Made by a program: the position numbers and the translations under genes. The notes beneath the pieces are model-generated. The model was not told where the DNA came from and made no database searches. It was given only the letters and a program-made list of their open reading frames with translations. Of a stretch of DNA of 64,000 bases, positions 7,010-15,834 are shown piece after piece. Positions within the stretch are counted from its first letter, which is position 1. Each line of letters opens with the position of its first letter. The stretch comes from Vreelandella salicampi (GTDB lineage: Bacteria > Pseudomonadota > Gammaproteobacteria > Pseudomonadales > Halomonadaceae), in contig NZ_JACCDF010000002.1 in assembly GCF_013415105.1 (NCBI RefSeq), forward strand, positions 310,001-374,000, written 5' to 3'.

Positions 7010-9604
7010 ATGACTGAGGATAATAAGAAGGCCTCGGGATCGGAGGTTGATCTAGAGGATATGGTCGCTTCGACCGATTCAGGGTCGCGCAAACCCGCTG
7101 GCATGCCCGGGAAACTACTGGTAAGCATCGCGGCAGCGTGGTCGCTCTTCCAGCTGTGGATCGCTTCTCCGGTGCCTTTTATGTTGGGTTTCGGGGTGTT
7201 CAGCGCCACTGAATCCCGTTCTATTCACCTGGCCTTTGCGCTGTTTCTGGCCTATATGGCCTATCCTGCCCTAAAGCGCTCGCCGCGGGACCACATCCCT
7301 ATCCAGGATTGGGTCCTGGCGGCGGTAGCGGCTTTCTGTGGCGCCTACATGTTTATGTTCTATGAGCAGCTATCACAGCGCCCTGGCGCGCCGATACTGC
7401 AGGACGTGATTATCGGCGTGGTGGGAATTCTGTTGCTGCTTGAGGCGACACGCCGAGCACTCGGCCCACCGTTGATGATCGTGGCATCTGTCTTTCTTCT
7501 CTATAGTCTAGCGGGCCCGTGGATGCCCGGTATTCTCTCACATGGCGGGGTCAGCCTGTATGGTCTGGTCAACCACCAATGGCTGACCACTCAGGGCGTA
7601 TTCGGTATCGCGCTGGGGGTGTCGACCAGTTTTGTCTTTCTCTTTGTGCTTTTCGGCGCCCTGCTCGACAAGGCCGGGGCTGGCAACTACTTCATTAAGG
7701 TCGCCTTCTCGCTGCTGGGCCACTACAAGGGCGGGCCGGCTAAGGCCGCCGTGGTAGCGTCGGGCATGACTGGCTTGATCTCCGGCTCCTCCATTGCCAA
7801 CGTGGTGACGACCGGCACCTTCACCGTGCCAATGATGAAACGGGTCGGTTTCTCCGCCGAGAAAGCTGGGGCCGTCGAGGTGGCGTCCTCGGTTAATGGC
7901 CAGATCATGCCGCCGGTCATGGGGGCTGCAGCCTTCTTGATGGTTGAGTACGTGGGCATCTCCTATGTGGAAGTGATCAAGCACGCCTTTTTGCCAGCAC
8001 TGATCTCCTATATTGCGCTGATCTATATCGTCCACCTTGAAGCTCTCAAGGCGAACCTGCAGGGTCTGGAAAGCAGCAATCCGCCCAAGCCTCTGGTACG
8101 CAAGGTGATAGGCTTCCTCGGCGGTCTGTTGCTAATGATGGTGACTGCCCTAGCAGTTTACTATGGCCTGGGCTGGCTCAAGCCGGTGCTGGGTGAAGCG
8201 ACTCCTTGGGTGGTGGCCGTGGGGCTCACGGTGGCCTATATTGCGCTGCTCAAACTGGCCGCGGGTTACCCCGAGCTTGAACTCGACGATCCGGATGCCC
8301 CTATCTACAAGTTGCCTCAGACTCGCCCAACAGTGCTGGTCGGGCTACAGTATATTTTGCCGGTAATCGTGCTGGTCTGGTGCCTGATGGTGGAGCGCCT
8401 CTCTCCCGGACTCTCCGCTTTCTGGGCCACGGTCTTCATGGTTTTCATCATCCTCACCCAGCGCCCCATCACCTCGATCTTTCGTAACCGCAGCGATCTG
8501 CGTGCGGATCTACGCGAAGGTGTTATGGATCTGTGGAGCGGGCTGGTCACCGGTGCCCGCAACATGATCGGCATCGGTATCGCTACGGCCACCGCCGGCA
8601 TTATCGTTGGGGCCGTATCGCAGACCGGCGTGGGGCTGGTATTGGCCGAGGTGGTGGAAACCCTCGCTATGGGCAACCTGATATTGATCCTGTTGCTCAC
8701 CGCTGTGCTCAGCCTGATCCTTGGGATGGGGCTACCTACCACGGCCAACTACATCGTGGTATCGGCGCTGCTGGCCCCGGTGATCGTCAATTTGGGGGCG
8801 GAGAACGGCTTGCTGGTGCCGCTGATTGCGGTGCACCTGTTCGTGTTCTACTTCGGGATCATGGCGGACGTCACGCCGCCGGTGGGGCTTGCTTCATTCG
8901 CCGCGGCGGCAGTCTCGGGTGGCGATCCCATCCGCACCGGTTTCCAGGCCTTCTACTACAGTCTGCGCACGGCAGCCTTGCCGTTTTTGTTCATCTTCAA
9001 CACCGATCTGCTGCTCATCGATGTGACCTTCCTGCAGGGCATATTGATCTTCGTGGTATCGACTATCGCCATGTTGATCTTCGCCGCGGCGACCCAGGGC
9101 TTCATGATCACCCGTAACCGCTGGTACGAATCCATCGTGTTGCTGCTGATTGCGTTCACGCTGTTTCGCCCCGGCTTCTGGATGGACATGATCCACAATC
9201 CCTATCGGGAGGTGCCTCCGGCGCAGTTCACCGAGGCGCTGGGCAATGTTGGAGAGGACGCCACCTTGCGTCTGCAGGTCAGTGGCTTGGATGCATATGG
9301 CGATCCGATGACCACCTACATGCAACTGCCGGTGCCGGAGGGCGAAACTGGCGAGGAGCGCCTGGAAAACTTGGGGATTGAGTTGATCATCGAGGATGAG
9401 CGCGCCGTGGTCGACATGGTGGCCTATGGTAGCCAGGCAGCGAACATGGGCTTTGACTTCGATCAAGAGATTATCTCGGTGCAAGCCCCGGTGGATCGCT
9501 GGACCAAGGAGCTAATGTGGATTCCGGCCTTCTTGGTATTCGGTCTGATTGTAATGATGCAACGCCGGCGGCGTGATCGCAGTGCCGCCGTGGCGTCAGC
9601 CTAA
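7010..9604 (+). CDS. TRAP transporter fused permease (4TM/12TM), TAXI-type partner
   Basis: Inner-membrane permease in which the small (DctQ-like) and large (DctM-like) subunits are one chain. 864 residues from ATG 7010 (MTEDNKKASG); an upstream in-frame ATG at 6911 would fall inside the second hairpin. After an acidic cytoplasmic tail, four helices (about residues 40-190) precede a long DctM-type region with GKGGPAKAAVVASG-like and SGSSIANVVTTGTFTVPMMK motifs, and later ILGMGLPTTANYIVV and DVTPPVGLASFAAAAVSGGD. The last 200 residues include a soluble segment (about 730-830) between two helices, commonly seen in TAXI permeases. Followed closely by a Usp gene. Confidence 0.92.
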   Translation: MTEDNKKASGSEVDLEDMVASTDSGSRKPAGMPGKLLVSIAAAWSLFQLWIASPVPFMLGFGVFSATESRSIHLAFALFLAYMAYPALKRSPRDHIPIQDWVLAAVAAFCGAYMFMFYEQLSQRPGAPILQDVIIGVVGILLLLEATRRALGPPLMIVASVFLLYSLAGPWMPGILSHGGVSLYGLVNHQWLTTQGVFGIALGVSTSFVFLFVLFGALLDKAGAGNYFIKVAFSLLGHYKGGPAKAAVVASGMTGLISGSSIANVVTTGTFTVPMMKRVGFSAEKAGAVEVASSVNGQIMPPVMGAAAFLMVEYVGISYVEVIKHAFLPALISYIALIYIVHLEALKANLQGLESSNPPKPLVRKVIGFLGGLLLMMVTALAVYYGLGWLKPVLGEATPWVVAVGLTVAYIALLKLAAGYPELELDDPDAPIYKLPQTRPTVLVGLQYILPVIVLVWCLMVERLSPGLSAFWATVFMVFIILTQRPITSIFRNRSDLRADLREGVMDLWSGLVTGARNMIGIGIATATAGIIVGAVSQTGVGLVLAEVVETLAMGNLILILLLTAVLSLILGMGLPTTANYIVVSALLAPVIVNLGAENGLLVPLIAVHLFVFYFGIMADVTPPVGLASFAAAAVSGGDPIRTGFQAFYYSLRTAALPFLFIFNTDLLLIDVTFLQGILIFVVSTIAMLIFAAATQGFMITRNRWYESIVLLLIAFTLFRPGFWMDMIHNPYREVPPAQFTEALGNVGEDATLRLQVSGLDAYGDPMTTYMQLPVPEGETGEERLENLGIELIIEDERAVVDMVAYGSQAANMGFDFDQEIISVQAPVDRWTKELMWIPAFLVFGLIVMMQRRRRDRSAAVASA

Positions 9605-9617
9605 AGGAGAGCGCGTC

Positions 9618-10046
9618 ATGTACCAAAAGATCATGTTGCCGGTGGACCTCAATGAAGAGGCCTCTTGGGAAAAAGCTTTGCCCACGGCCATTACGTTGTG
9701 CCAAACGTTTGGCGCCTCGTTACACGTAGTGACGGTATTGCCGGACTTTAAAATGCCGATGGTGGGCGCTTACTTTCCCAAAAACTTCTCAAAGAAGGCC
9801 CACGAGGCAGTACAAGAGGCGCAGCATGCGTTTATCCAAGAGAACGTGCCGGAGGATATCCAGACGCAAAGCGTGATTGTGGATGGGTCACCGTGGGAGG
9901 CAATTATCAAAGCCGGCAAGCAGCTTGATATCGACCTCATCGTGATGGCCTCGCATAATAAGCGTAAGTTTGTCGATTACGTGCTCGGCCCCAATGCCGA
10001 GCACGTGGTGCATCACGCCAAAATGTCGGTGATGATCGTGCGTTAA
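9618..10046 (+). CDS. Universal stress protein (UspA family), TRAP-associated
   Basis: Small cytoplasmic nucleotide-binding protein, 142 residues, starting at ATG 9618 with AAAGGAGA upstream, 13 nt after the permease stop. It has the Usp fold: N-terminal KIMLPVDLNE strand, DLIVMASHNK near residue 110, and a C-terminal LGPNAEHVVHHAKMSVMIVR in place of the usual GSVAERV...CPVLVV. The glycine/serine pattern for ATP binding is only partly kept. In Halomonas elongata the ATP-binding Usp protein TeaD is encoded after the ectoine TRAP transporter TeaABC and tunes its activity; the same position here suggests a regulator of the TAXI transporter, by inference. Confidence 0.9.
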   Translation: MYQKIMLPVDLNEEASWEKALPTAITLCQTFGASLHVVTVLPDFKMPMVGAYFPKNFSKKAHEAVQEAQHAFIQENVPEDIQTQSVIVDGSPWEAIIKAGKQLDIDLIVMASHNKRKFVDYVLGPNAEHVVHHAKMSVMIVR

Positions 10047-10084
10047 GCGCAGCGGCAGTAAGAAATAAGCATAATCAATGCGTT

Positions 10085-10112
10085 AAACCCCGGGCTCTGC
10101 CCGGGGTTTTTT
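10085..10112 (+). terminator. Rho-independent terminator of the TAXI-TRAP operon
   Basis: CCCCGGGC pairs with GCCCGGGG around a short loop (CTCT region) and is followed by TTTTTT. It closes the operon after the Usp gene. The following sequence to 10276 is AT-rich and should carry the promoter of the next gene. Confidence 0.9.
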
Positions 10113-10276
10113 ATTACGCATTGCTAACGCATCAATTTTTTTGTTGCAAAAGCCGTCGCTCGTGGATTTTTTGTACATCAGACGCTTTTCAGCCGCGCTA
10201 GCTGACATAAGTCAACTACAGTAAAAATAAGCTGAGATTAAGGCAATATTACGACGCTGACAGAAGGAGTCATGCG

Positions 10277-11098
10277 ATGACGGCAACAACAAAAACACAC
10301 GAGCATGCAGAAGGTGATATGCCGACGGTAAAAATCAGCATTAACCAAGTCGGTATGGATCGGCCCAAAGCATGGCTAATCGCTGGCATTGAAGACTTTC
10401 GGCGGGCACCGGTCATTAGCCTTGCCTACGGCATGTTTTGGGTGGGGTTAAGTATTGCGGTGACCGCAGGTGCGCTGACGCTAGGTTATTGGCACTGGTT
10501 ATTGCCGCTGATTGCTGGTTTTATGTTCATTGGCCCGCTTGTGGCAGTGGGTTCGTACGGTGTAAGCCAAGCGATTGAGCGAGGGCGTCCGCCTAATCTG
10601 GGCGATGCGTTCGGTAGCTGGAAGCCGCATGTAGGGCAACTGGCCATGATGGGCGTGATGATGATGATCTTCTTTCTCGCCTGGATTCGGCTTGCCACAC
10701 TGCTGTTTGCGTTATTTTTTGGCATGGAGGCGCCAAGCGCTGACATGCTTTATGCATCACTACTCACCACACCCCAAGGGCTTGGTATGCTCGCCGTAGG
10801 AACGGCGGCAGGCGCTGTATTGGCCTTTGGCGCTTTTGCGATTAGTGTTGTGGCGATTCCTACGCTGATGGATGAAGATTTAACTTTTATGGAAGGCATT
10901 GAAGCGAGTATCCGCAGTGTGGCGCGTAACTTCCGCCCGATGCTGCTGTGGGCGATGATTCTCACTGGCTGTGTCATTATCGGCGTATTGACCTTCTACA
11001 TTGGCCTTGCACTCATCTTGCCGATGTTAGGCTATGCCAGCTGGCACGCTTATGAAGACTTGGTGCGTTGCGAGCCGGTTGAAAAGCGAGAGCATTAA
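10277..11098 (+). CDS. DUF2189 domain membrane protein
   Basis: Integral membrane protein of unknown role, 273 residues, matching the DUF2189 family in length and layout. The N-terminal 30 residues are polar; then come about six helices in the order 45-65, 70-95, 115-140, 160-185, 190-210 and 225-255. The segment GPLVAVGSYGVSQAIERGRP after the second helix and WHAYEDLVRCEP at the end are typical of the family. In other bacteria such genes often lie near cytochrome oxidase genes, but none are here. AAGGAG lies upstream of the start, and its own terminator follows at 11150. Confidence 0.8.
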   Translation: MTATTKTHEHAEGDMPTVKISINQVGMDRPKAWLIAGIEDFRRAPVISLAYGMFWVGLSIAVTAGALTLGYWHWLLPLIAGFMFIGPLVAVGSYGVSQAIERGRPPNLGDAFGSWKPHVGQLAMMGVMMMIFFLAWIRLATLLFALFFGMEAPSADMLYASLLTTPQGLGMLAVGTAAGAVLAFGAFAISVVAIPTLMDEDLTFMEGIEASIRSVARNFRPMLLWAMILTGCVIIGVLTFYIGLALILPMLGYASWHAYEDLVRCEPVEKREH

Positions 11099-11149
11099 TT
11101 CAACTTTCGCCTCCGCCCTGTTTACCCATATCTCTAACTGACCTGAATG

Positions 11150-11185
11150 ACGAGATGGCGTATTCTTAACGCCATCTCGTTTTTT
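11150..11185 (+). terminator. Rho-independent terminator after DUF2189 gene
   Basis: ACGAGATGGCGT (11150-11161) pairs perfectly with ACGCCATCTCGT (11169-11180) over a 7-nt loop and runs into TTTTT. Confidence 0.93.
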
Positions 11186-11219
11186 ATCGTCAGCTCGTTG
11201 GGCTGCAAGTGGGGCGTTT

Positions 11220-11738
11220 GTGGTGAAAGCGTTATTCTTTGGGCTTGTCGCACTGATGTTCAGCACGGCGAAATGGGGGCTGGCGCACGAGCAAAACGAT
11301 GCGCTAGCGTTGCCGCAAGGCCCGGTAATGTTAAAAATTGGCGGGGCTATCGACCGGACCAATGTAGGCGACGAAGCACATTTTGACCGCGCCATGCTCA
11401 ACGCATTGCCGCAGCACGAGGTGCGCACGGATACGCCGTGGACTGAGCAAGCCCACGATTATCGCGGCCCACTCATGCGCGAACTGTTAGCGTATGTCGG
11501 CGCACAGGGCGAGTATGTCTTCGTGGCTGCGCTGAATGGCTACGATGTGAAAATCCCCTCGGATGATTTTGTCGCTTATGACGTGCTATTGGCGATAGAA
11601 AGTGAAGGTGAGCCGATGCCCATTCGCGAATATGGCCCGCTCTGGGTGCTTTACCCCTTTGATTACCATGAGGCGCTGCTAAGCGAGAAAATGCGTTTTC
11701 GTGCGGTATGGCAAGTAATGCGAATCGATGTTCTCTAA
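11220..11738 (+). CDS. Secreted molybdopterin-binding-fold (SUOX-like) protein
   Basis: 172-residue exported protein starting at GTG 11220 (a second GTG follows). Residues 1-22 are a signal peptide (ALFFGLVALMFSTAKWGLA). The body resembles the small oxidoreductase molybdopterin-binding domain: a strand VMLKIGGAI, FDRAMLNALPQHEV, then GPLMRELLAYVGA, and LNGYDVKIPSDDF...PIREYGPLWVLYPFD. The cysteine that ligates molybdenum in sulfite oxidases is absent (no cysteine in the mature part), so enzymatic activity is doubtful. It overlaps the following hybrid kinase gene by 11 nt. Proteins like this are often encoded beside sensor kinases, which suggests a periplasmic sensing partner; that role is inference. 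Confidence 0.7.
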   Translation: MVKALFFGLVALMFSTAKWGLAHEQNDALALPQGPVMLKIGGAIDRTNVGDEAHFDRAMLNALPQHEVRTDTPWTEQAHDYRGPLMRELLAYVGAQGEYVFVAALNGYDVKIPSDDFVAYDVLLAIESEGEPMPIREYGPLWVLYPFDYHEALLSEKMRFRAVWQVMRIDVL

Positions 11739-13935
11739 GGTGTTATTCCCGCGCTCGGCGAAACTTTTACGCTACCCACGACGGTTGACCGTGGTGACGA
11801 TTGTCGCGGTGTTACTGCTGGCCTCTGCGCTGGTGGTGGCTACGCTAGCCGCTTGGCGGCAAGATCACTTGACCCAGAGTTTGCGCGAAGATATTTCCTG
11901 GGTGATCTACAAACTCGACCGCGATACCGTGCAGCTGTTGAATCAGGTACTGATAGCGACCCCCACGCCGCTGGAACCGGCAACGCAAGATCACCTCAAT
12001 CTGCATTTCGAGTTGCTTTACAGTCGCTTAAAAGTGCTTAACGAAGGCGAAATCACCAGCTTGCTCAATCAAATGCCTTCCGCCCGTGCGTTGTTAGACC
12101 GCATTGAAGCGCAGCTTGACGTGCTCGACCCGATGTTTGAGCCGCATGAGGATATGGCCCAGCTCCCGGTTCTCGCTATTGAAGACGAGTTGCAGGCGCT
12201 TGCGCAGCTCACCGAGCGTTTGATTATCACCACTAACAAGTATTTAGCCGAATCGGCGACCGAAGAGCGTGCCCACCTCAGTCAGCTTTATCCTCTTTTG
12301 CTCGCGCTTATCGTCGGGATGAGTTTGGCTGCATTGCTAATCATCCTCTTTTTGGTGCGTGAGATGCGCGAGAGTACGGCGGCTCGACGCGATCAAGAGC
12401 AACTGAGTCGACAACTTGAAATTACCGCAAAGCAAGCGCAGTCGGCCAACGAGGCCAAATCCGATTTTTTGGCCATGGTCAGCCACGAGATTCGCACTCC
12501 GCTCAATGGAGTGTTGGGCCTGAGTGAGATGCTGTGCCGGCCACTGCCCCGCCCGCAGTTAGAAGACTACGCGCGCACCATTCACGATAGCGCCACCCAG
12601 CTCTTGGAGATGATCAACGAAATTCTCGACTTTTCCAAAATTGAAGCCGGCCACTTAACGCTTAATCCTGCGCCGACTGAACTTGCCGCGCTGTTGGATC
12701 GGGTGGTGGCGCTTTTCGAGCCGAGGGCGACAGCCAAAGGTGTCGCATTAAAAACGCACATTGCCGCTGACGTACCGCCCTGGATTAACATTGATGCCAC
12801 TCGGTTGCGGCAAATTTTGCTCAATTTGATGGCCAATGCGGTGAAGTTTACCGATCAAGGCAGCGTGACGGTCACGATTGACACCTCCTACCAGCGCCTG
12901 CTTATCCGTGTTGTCGATAGCGGCTGTGGTATTAGTCACGCGCAGCAGCAGCACCTGTTTGAGCCGTTCCAGCAAGCTGATGCCAGTGTGGCGCGACGCT
13001 ACGGCGGCACTGGGCTTGGGTTGGCGATTTGTAAGCGGCTTGGCAATGCCATGCAGGGGCAACTTGGCGTTGAGAGTGAACTCGGCAAAGGCAGTACCTT
13101 TTGGTGTGAACTGCCACTAGAGCCCGCCACGCCGGTTGATGTGACCATGCCACCTGCGCCCCAAAATGGCTTTAGCGGTTTGCCGCTGTTGCTGGTGGAG
13201 GACAACGCGGTCAACCGTAAGGTCGCCGTCGGTATGCTGCAGCACTTAGGCGCAAACGTTTGCTGTGCCGAAAACGCCGCGCAGGCGAAAGATCAGCTTG
13301 AGCATGGCCGCGTTGCGGCGATTTTGATGGACATTCAACTACCTGACCAAGACGGCTTAGCGCTCACCCAGGCGTTGCGCCAGCGCGGCGGCTGGCTAGC
13401 CGAGGTGCCGATTGTGGCGATGACCGCGGGCGGCATTGACGGCGACCGCCAACGCTGCCTGGCGGCGGACATGGACGACTATCTCACTAAGCCGCTATCG
13501 CTTGATGCGCTAAGCCAAATGCTCCAGCGCCAGCTAGGGGCTACCGAAGGCGCAAGCTACCCGCCGACGAGTGAAAAAAACGCATCAACGGCCACTGCCC
13601 CGCTGGTCGATAACCGCGTCCTGCAACAACTAGAGGCCGCGATAGGCCAAGATAGCGTTGAACAACTGATCGCCCTGTTTCGACAACAGGCTGAGATGTA
13701 CCTGCAAAAGCTTGGCGCCTCGCTTGAAGATCCCGCGCGGGTGGCGCATTTAGCCCACCAGCTGCGCGGGGAAGCGGCGAGCATCGGGGCGCAAGCCCTG
13801 GCCGGTGCCGCCCTGAACGTGGAGCGCCAAGCCGTTGCGCACGCACCGCTTACCGCCGCTTGGCAAGCGCTTACCCGGGTGTCGACCCAAACCCACGACG
13901 TATTCAATACGCGATCCCCTACGTACGGTGGTTGA
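11728..13935 (+). CDS. Hybrid sensor histidine kinase with receiver and HPt domains
   Basis: Inner-membrane sensor kinase of 735 residues that can carry a full His-Asp-His relay. Helices at about 22-43 and 188-210 enclose a periplasmic helical domain of about 145 residues. A linker coiled coil leads to HisKA with VSHEIRTPLNG (H253), a HATPase domain ([26 protein letters not shown]), a receiver domain (LLVEDNAVNRK, D535 in LMDIQLPD, K in TKPLS), and a C-terminal HPt with H677 in AHQLRGEA. No response regulator gene with an output domain is adjacent. The start overlaps the upstream secreted protein gene, so the two are co-translated and probably work together. Confidence 0.92.
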   Translation: MFSKVLFPRSAKLLRYPRRLTVVTIVAVLLLASALVVATLAAWRQDHLTQSLREDISWVIYKLDRDTVQLLNQVLIATPTPLEPATQDHLNLHFELLYSRLKVLNEGEITSLLNQMPSARALLDRIEAQLDVLDPMFEPHEDMAQLPVLAIEDELQALAQLTERLIITTNKYLAESATEERAHLSQLYPLLLALIVGMSLAALLIILFLVREMRESTAARRDQEQLSRQLEITAKQAQSANEAKSDFLAMVSHEIRTPLNGVLGLSEMLCRPLPRPQLEDYARTIHDSATQLLEMINEILDFSKIEAGHLTLNPAPTELAALLDRVVALFEPRATAKGVALKTHIAADVPPWINIDATRLRQILLNLMANAVKFTDQGSVTVTIDTSYQRLLIRVVDSGCGISHAQQQHLFEPFQQADASVARRYGGTGLGLAICKRLGNAMQGQLGVESELGKGSTFWCELPLEPATPVDVTMPPAPQNGFSGLPLLLVEDNAVNRKVAVGMLQHLGANVCCAENAAQAKDQLEHGRVAAILMDIQLPDQDGLALTQALRQRGGWLAEVPIVAMTAGGIDGDRQRCLAADMDDYLTKPLSLDALSQMLQRQLGATEGASYPPTSEKNASTATAPLVDNRVLQQLEAAIGQDSVEQLIALFRQQAEMYLQKLGASLEDPARVAHLAHQLRGEAASIGAQALAGAALNVERQAVAHAPLTAAWQALTRVSTQTHDVFNTRSPTYGG

Positions 13936-13965
13936 TGCCACCAACATCGCCTTCACTGGGTTTGT

Positions 13966-15705
13966 CTAACGGGTTTCCAGCCAGCGCCTCGCCAGCCTTG
14001 TAGCGTGGTCGAGCGTTTTGACGGCGGCCAGCTGCCCGGCTTGGCGCTTTATGCCTGCCCGCTTGAGCTTAAGCAGCAAGTGTGTGGACAGGCCGACAAA
14101 AATCAGCCTGATGTGCCGCTCGGCAAGCTCACGCTGCAGCGATTCAAGCGCCACGATGGCGGTCGCATCGAGGCTGGGTACCGCGCGCATATCCAACATG
14201 ACGACGTTAATGTTGCGGTCGACCACGCGCAGTGTCGCGATGGCTTTTTCTGCGGCGCCAAAAAATAGTGGTCCACTAACCTGATAAAGCGCTACCCCGT
14301 CAGGCAGGGGCGCATGCGCTTCATCAAAAGCGTCCAAACGCTCGGCGGAGGTGAGCTTCGCCATGCGGCGGATAAAGAGCGCCGCGGCGAGCCCAATGCC
14401 CACCGCCACCGCGAGCACCATGTCGAAAATGACTGTCAAGGCAAAGCAGATGACGAGCACCGCCACATCGCTACCCGGGGCGCTTTTGAGCGTATGGACA
14501 AAATGGCGGGCTTCGCTCATGTTCCACGCCACGATAAAAAGTAGTGCCGCAAGGGCGGCCATAGGGACTTGCCCTAGCACGCCCGCTAGCGCGACCACCG
14601 CCAGCAGCACGACCAGCGAATGCACCACGGCGGCAAGCGGCGAAAACGCCCCGCTTTTGATGTTGGTCGCGGTGCGCGCCAGCGCAGCGGTGGCGGTAAT
14701 GCCGCCAAAAAACGGCACGACAATGTTGCCAAGCCCTTGGCCAATGAGCTCGGCGTTGGGATCGTGGCGCGTGCGGGTGAGGCCATCGGCGACAACCGCG
14801 CACAAAAGCGACTCAATGGCCGCGAGCAACGCGATGGCCAATGCCGGGCCGAGCAGCGATTGGATGAGAGCAAAATTGACCTCAAGCGGCTGGCCATCCG
14901 CGCCAGGTAGCTGCCACGGTGCGCTGAAACTGGGTGCAAAAGGCGGAATACCACTGCCGCTTTGGCCCTCGATCTGCCATTGAAAGCGCGATGCGATGGT
15001 ATCGACTTCAACGCCGAGCGCGGCAAGTAGCATGGCCAATAGCGTACCGACCATCAGTCCGGCCAGCGGAGCGGGAATGGGCGTGTTTAAGCGCGGCCAA
15101 AGTAGCAGCGTGGCGAGGGTGACGCCGCCAATACATAGCGCGACAGGTGAGAGGGAGGGTAATGCCTGAAAAATCAGCAGCAGGTTGTGCGGTGTGCTAT
15201 CGCTTAGCGCGACACCTGAAAGGCCGAGAAAATCGGGAATCTGCAACAGCGCAATGACCACGCCAATTCCGGCGGTGAAGCCAAGAATCACGGGGTAGGG
15301 CACGTATTGAATCAAACTGCCGAGCCGAGAAAGCCCTAGCGCGACGAGAATGATGCCCGCCATAAGGGTGGCAATTAACAGTCCACCGAGACCGTGCTCG
15401 GCCACAATGGGGAACAGAATCACCACAAACGCCGCAGTTGGCCCGGAGATATTAAAGCGCGAGCCGCCGGTTAGCGCGATAATGGCACCCGCCACGATGG
15501 CGGTGTAAAGCCCATGCTGCGGCGGTACGCCGGTGGCGATGGCCAGTGCCATAGAAAGCGGCACCGCGACAACGCCAATGGTAAGCCCTGCCATTATGTC
15601 GCGTTTACACTTGGCCCAGGTGTAGCCCTCGCGCCAGGCGTCCATCAGCGCTCGGCCAGGAAGAGGAAAGGTGAAATCCAACGACGAGCGGCGTTGACGC
15701 GACAT
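13966..15705 (-). CDS. SulP family anion transporter with STAS domain
   Basis: Inner-membrane transporter for sulfate, bicarbonate or dicarboxylates; E. coli DauA is a relative. About 579 residues from ATG 15705, five bases after GGGAG; a GTG at 15711 overlaps that site. Family signatures are GLTIGVVAVPLSMALAIATG near residue 45, the GGSRFNISGPTAAFVV segment, and GAISRTATNIKSG-like ARTATNIKSGAFSP. About 11-14 helices are followed by a cytoplasmic STAS domain (about 455-575: VALYQVSGPLFFGAAEK, VVMLDMRAVPSLDATA). It is convergent with the hybrid kinase, 30 nt apart. Substrate not determinable. Confidence 0.9.
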   Translation of the reverse strand: MSRQRRSSLDFTFPLPGRALMDAWREGYTWAKCKRDIMAGLTIGVVAVPLSMALAIATGVPPQHGLYTAIVAGAIIALTGGSRFNISGPTAAFVVILFPIVAEHGLGGLLIATLMAGIILVALGLSRLGSLIQYVPYPVILGFTAGIGVVIALLQIPDFLGLSGVALSDSTPHNLLLIFQALPSLSPVALCIGGVTLATLLLWPRLNTPIPAPLAGLMVGTLLAMLLAALGVEVDTIASRFQWQIEGQSGSGIPPFAPSFSAPWQLPGADGQPLEVNFALIQSLLGPALAIALLAAIESLLCAVVADGLTRTRHDPNAELIGQGLGNIVVPFFGGITATAALARTATNIKSGAFSPLAAVVHSLVVLLAVVALAGVLGQVPMAALAALLFIVAWNMSEARHFVHTLKSAPGSDVAVLVICFALTVIFDMVLAVAVGIGLAAALFIRRMAKLTSAERLDAFDEAHAPLPDGVALYQVSGPLFFGAAEKAIATLRVVDRNINVVMLDMRAVPSLDATAIVALESLQRELAERHIRLIFVGLSTHLLLKLKRAGIKRQAGQLAAVKTLDHATRLARRWLETR

Positions 15706-15834
15706 GGTCACTCCCTTGAAGGCGGAAAAGCAGGCAAAATCGACGCCTATACGCTACGCCTACCCGGGGCTTCTCACAACAATTAGATAGGAAAGGGGCT
15801 CACCAGGTAGCGGTGATTGCTTGACGAACCGCCG

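Noticed and set aside
7538..8035. 165-codon antisense frame in the TAXI permease
   Set aside because: Opposite conserved membrane motifs of the permease; composition is atypical (His, Gly, Arg) and there is no ribosome site.
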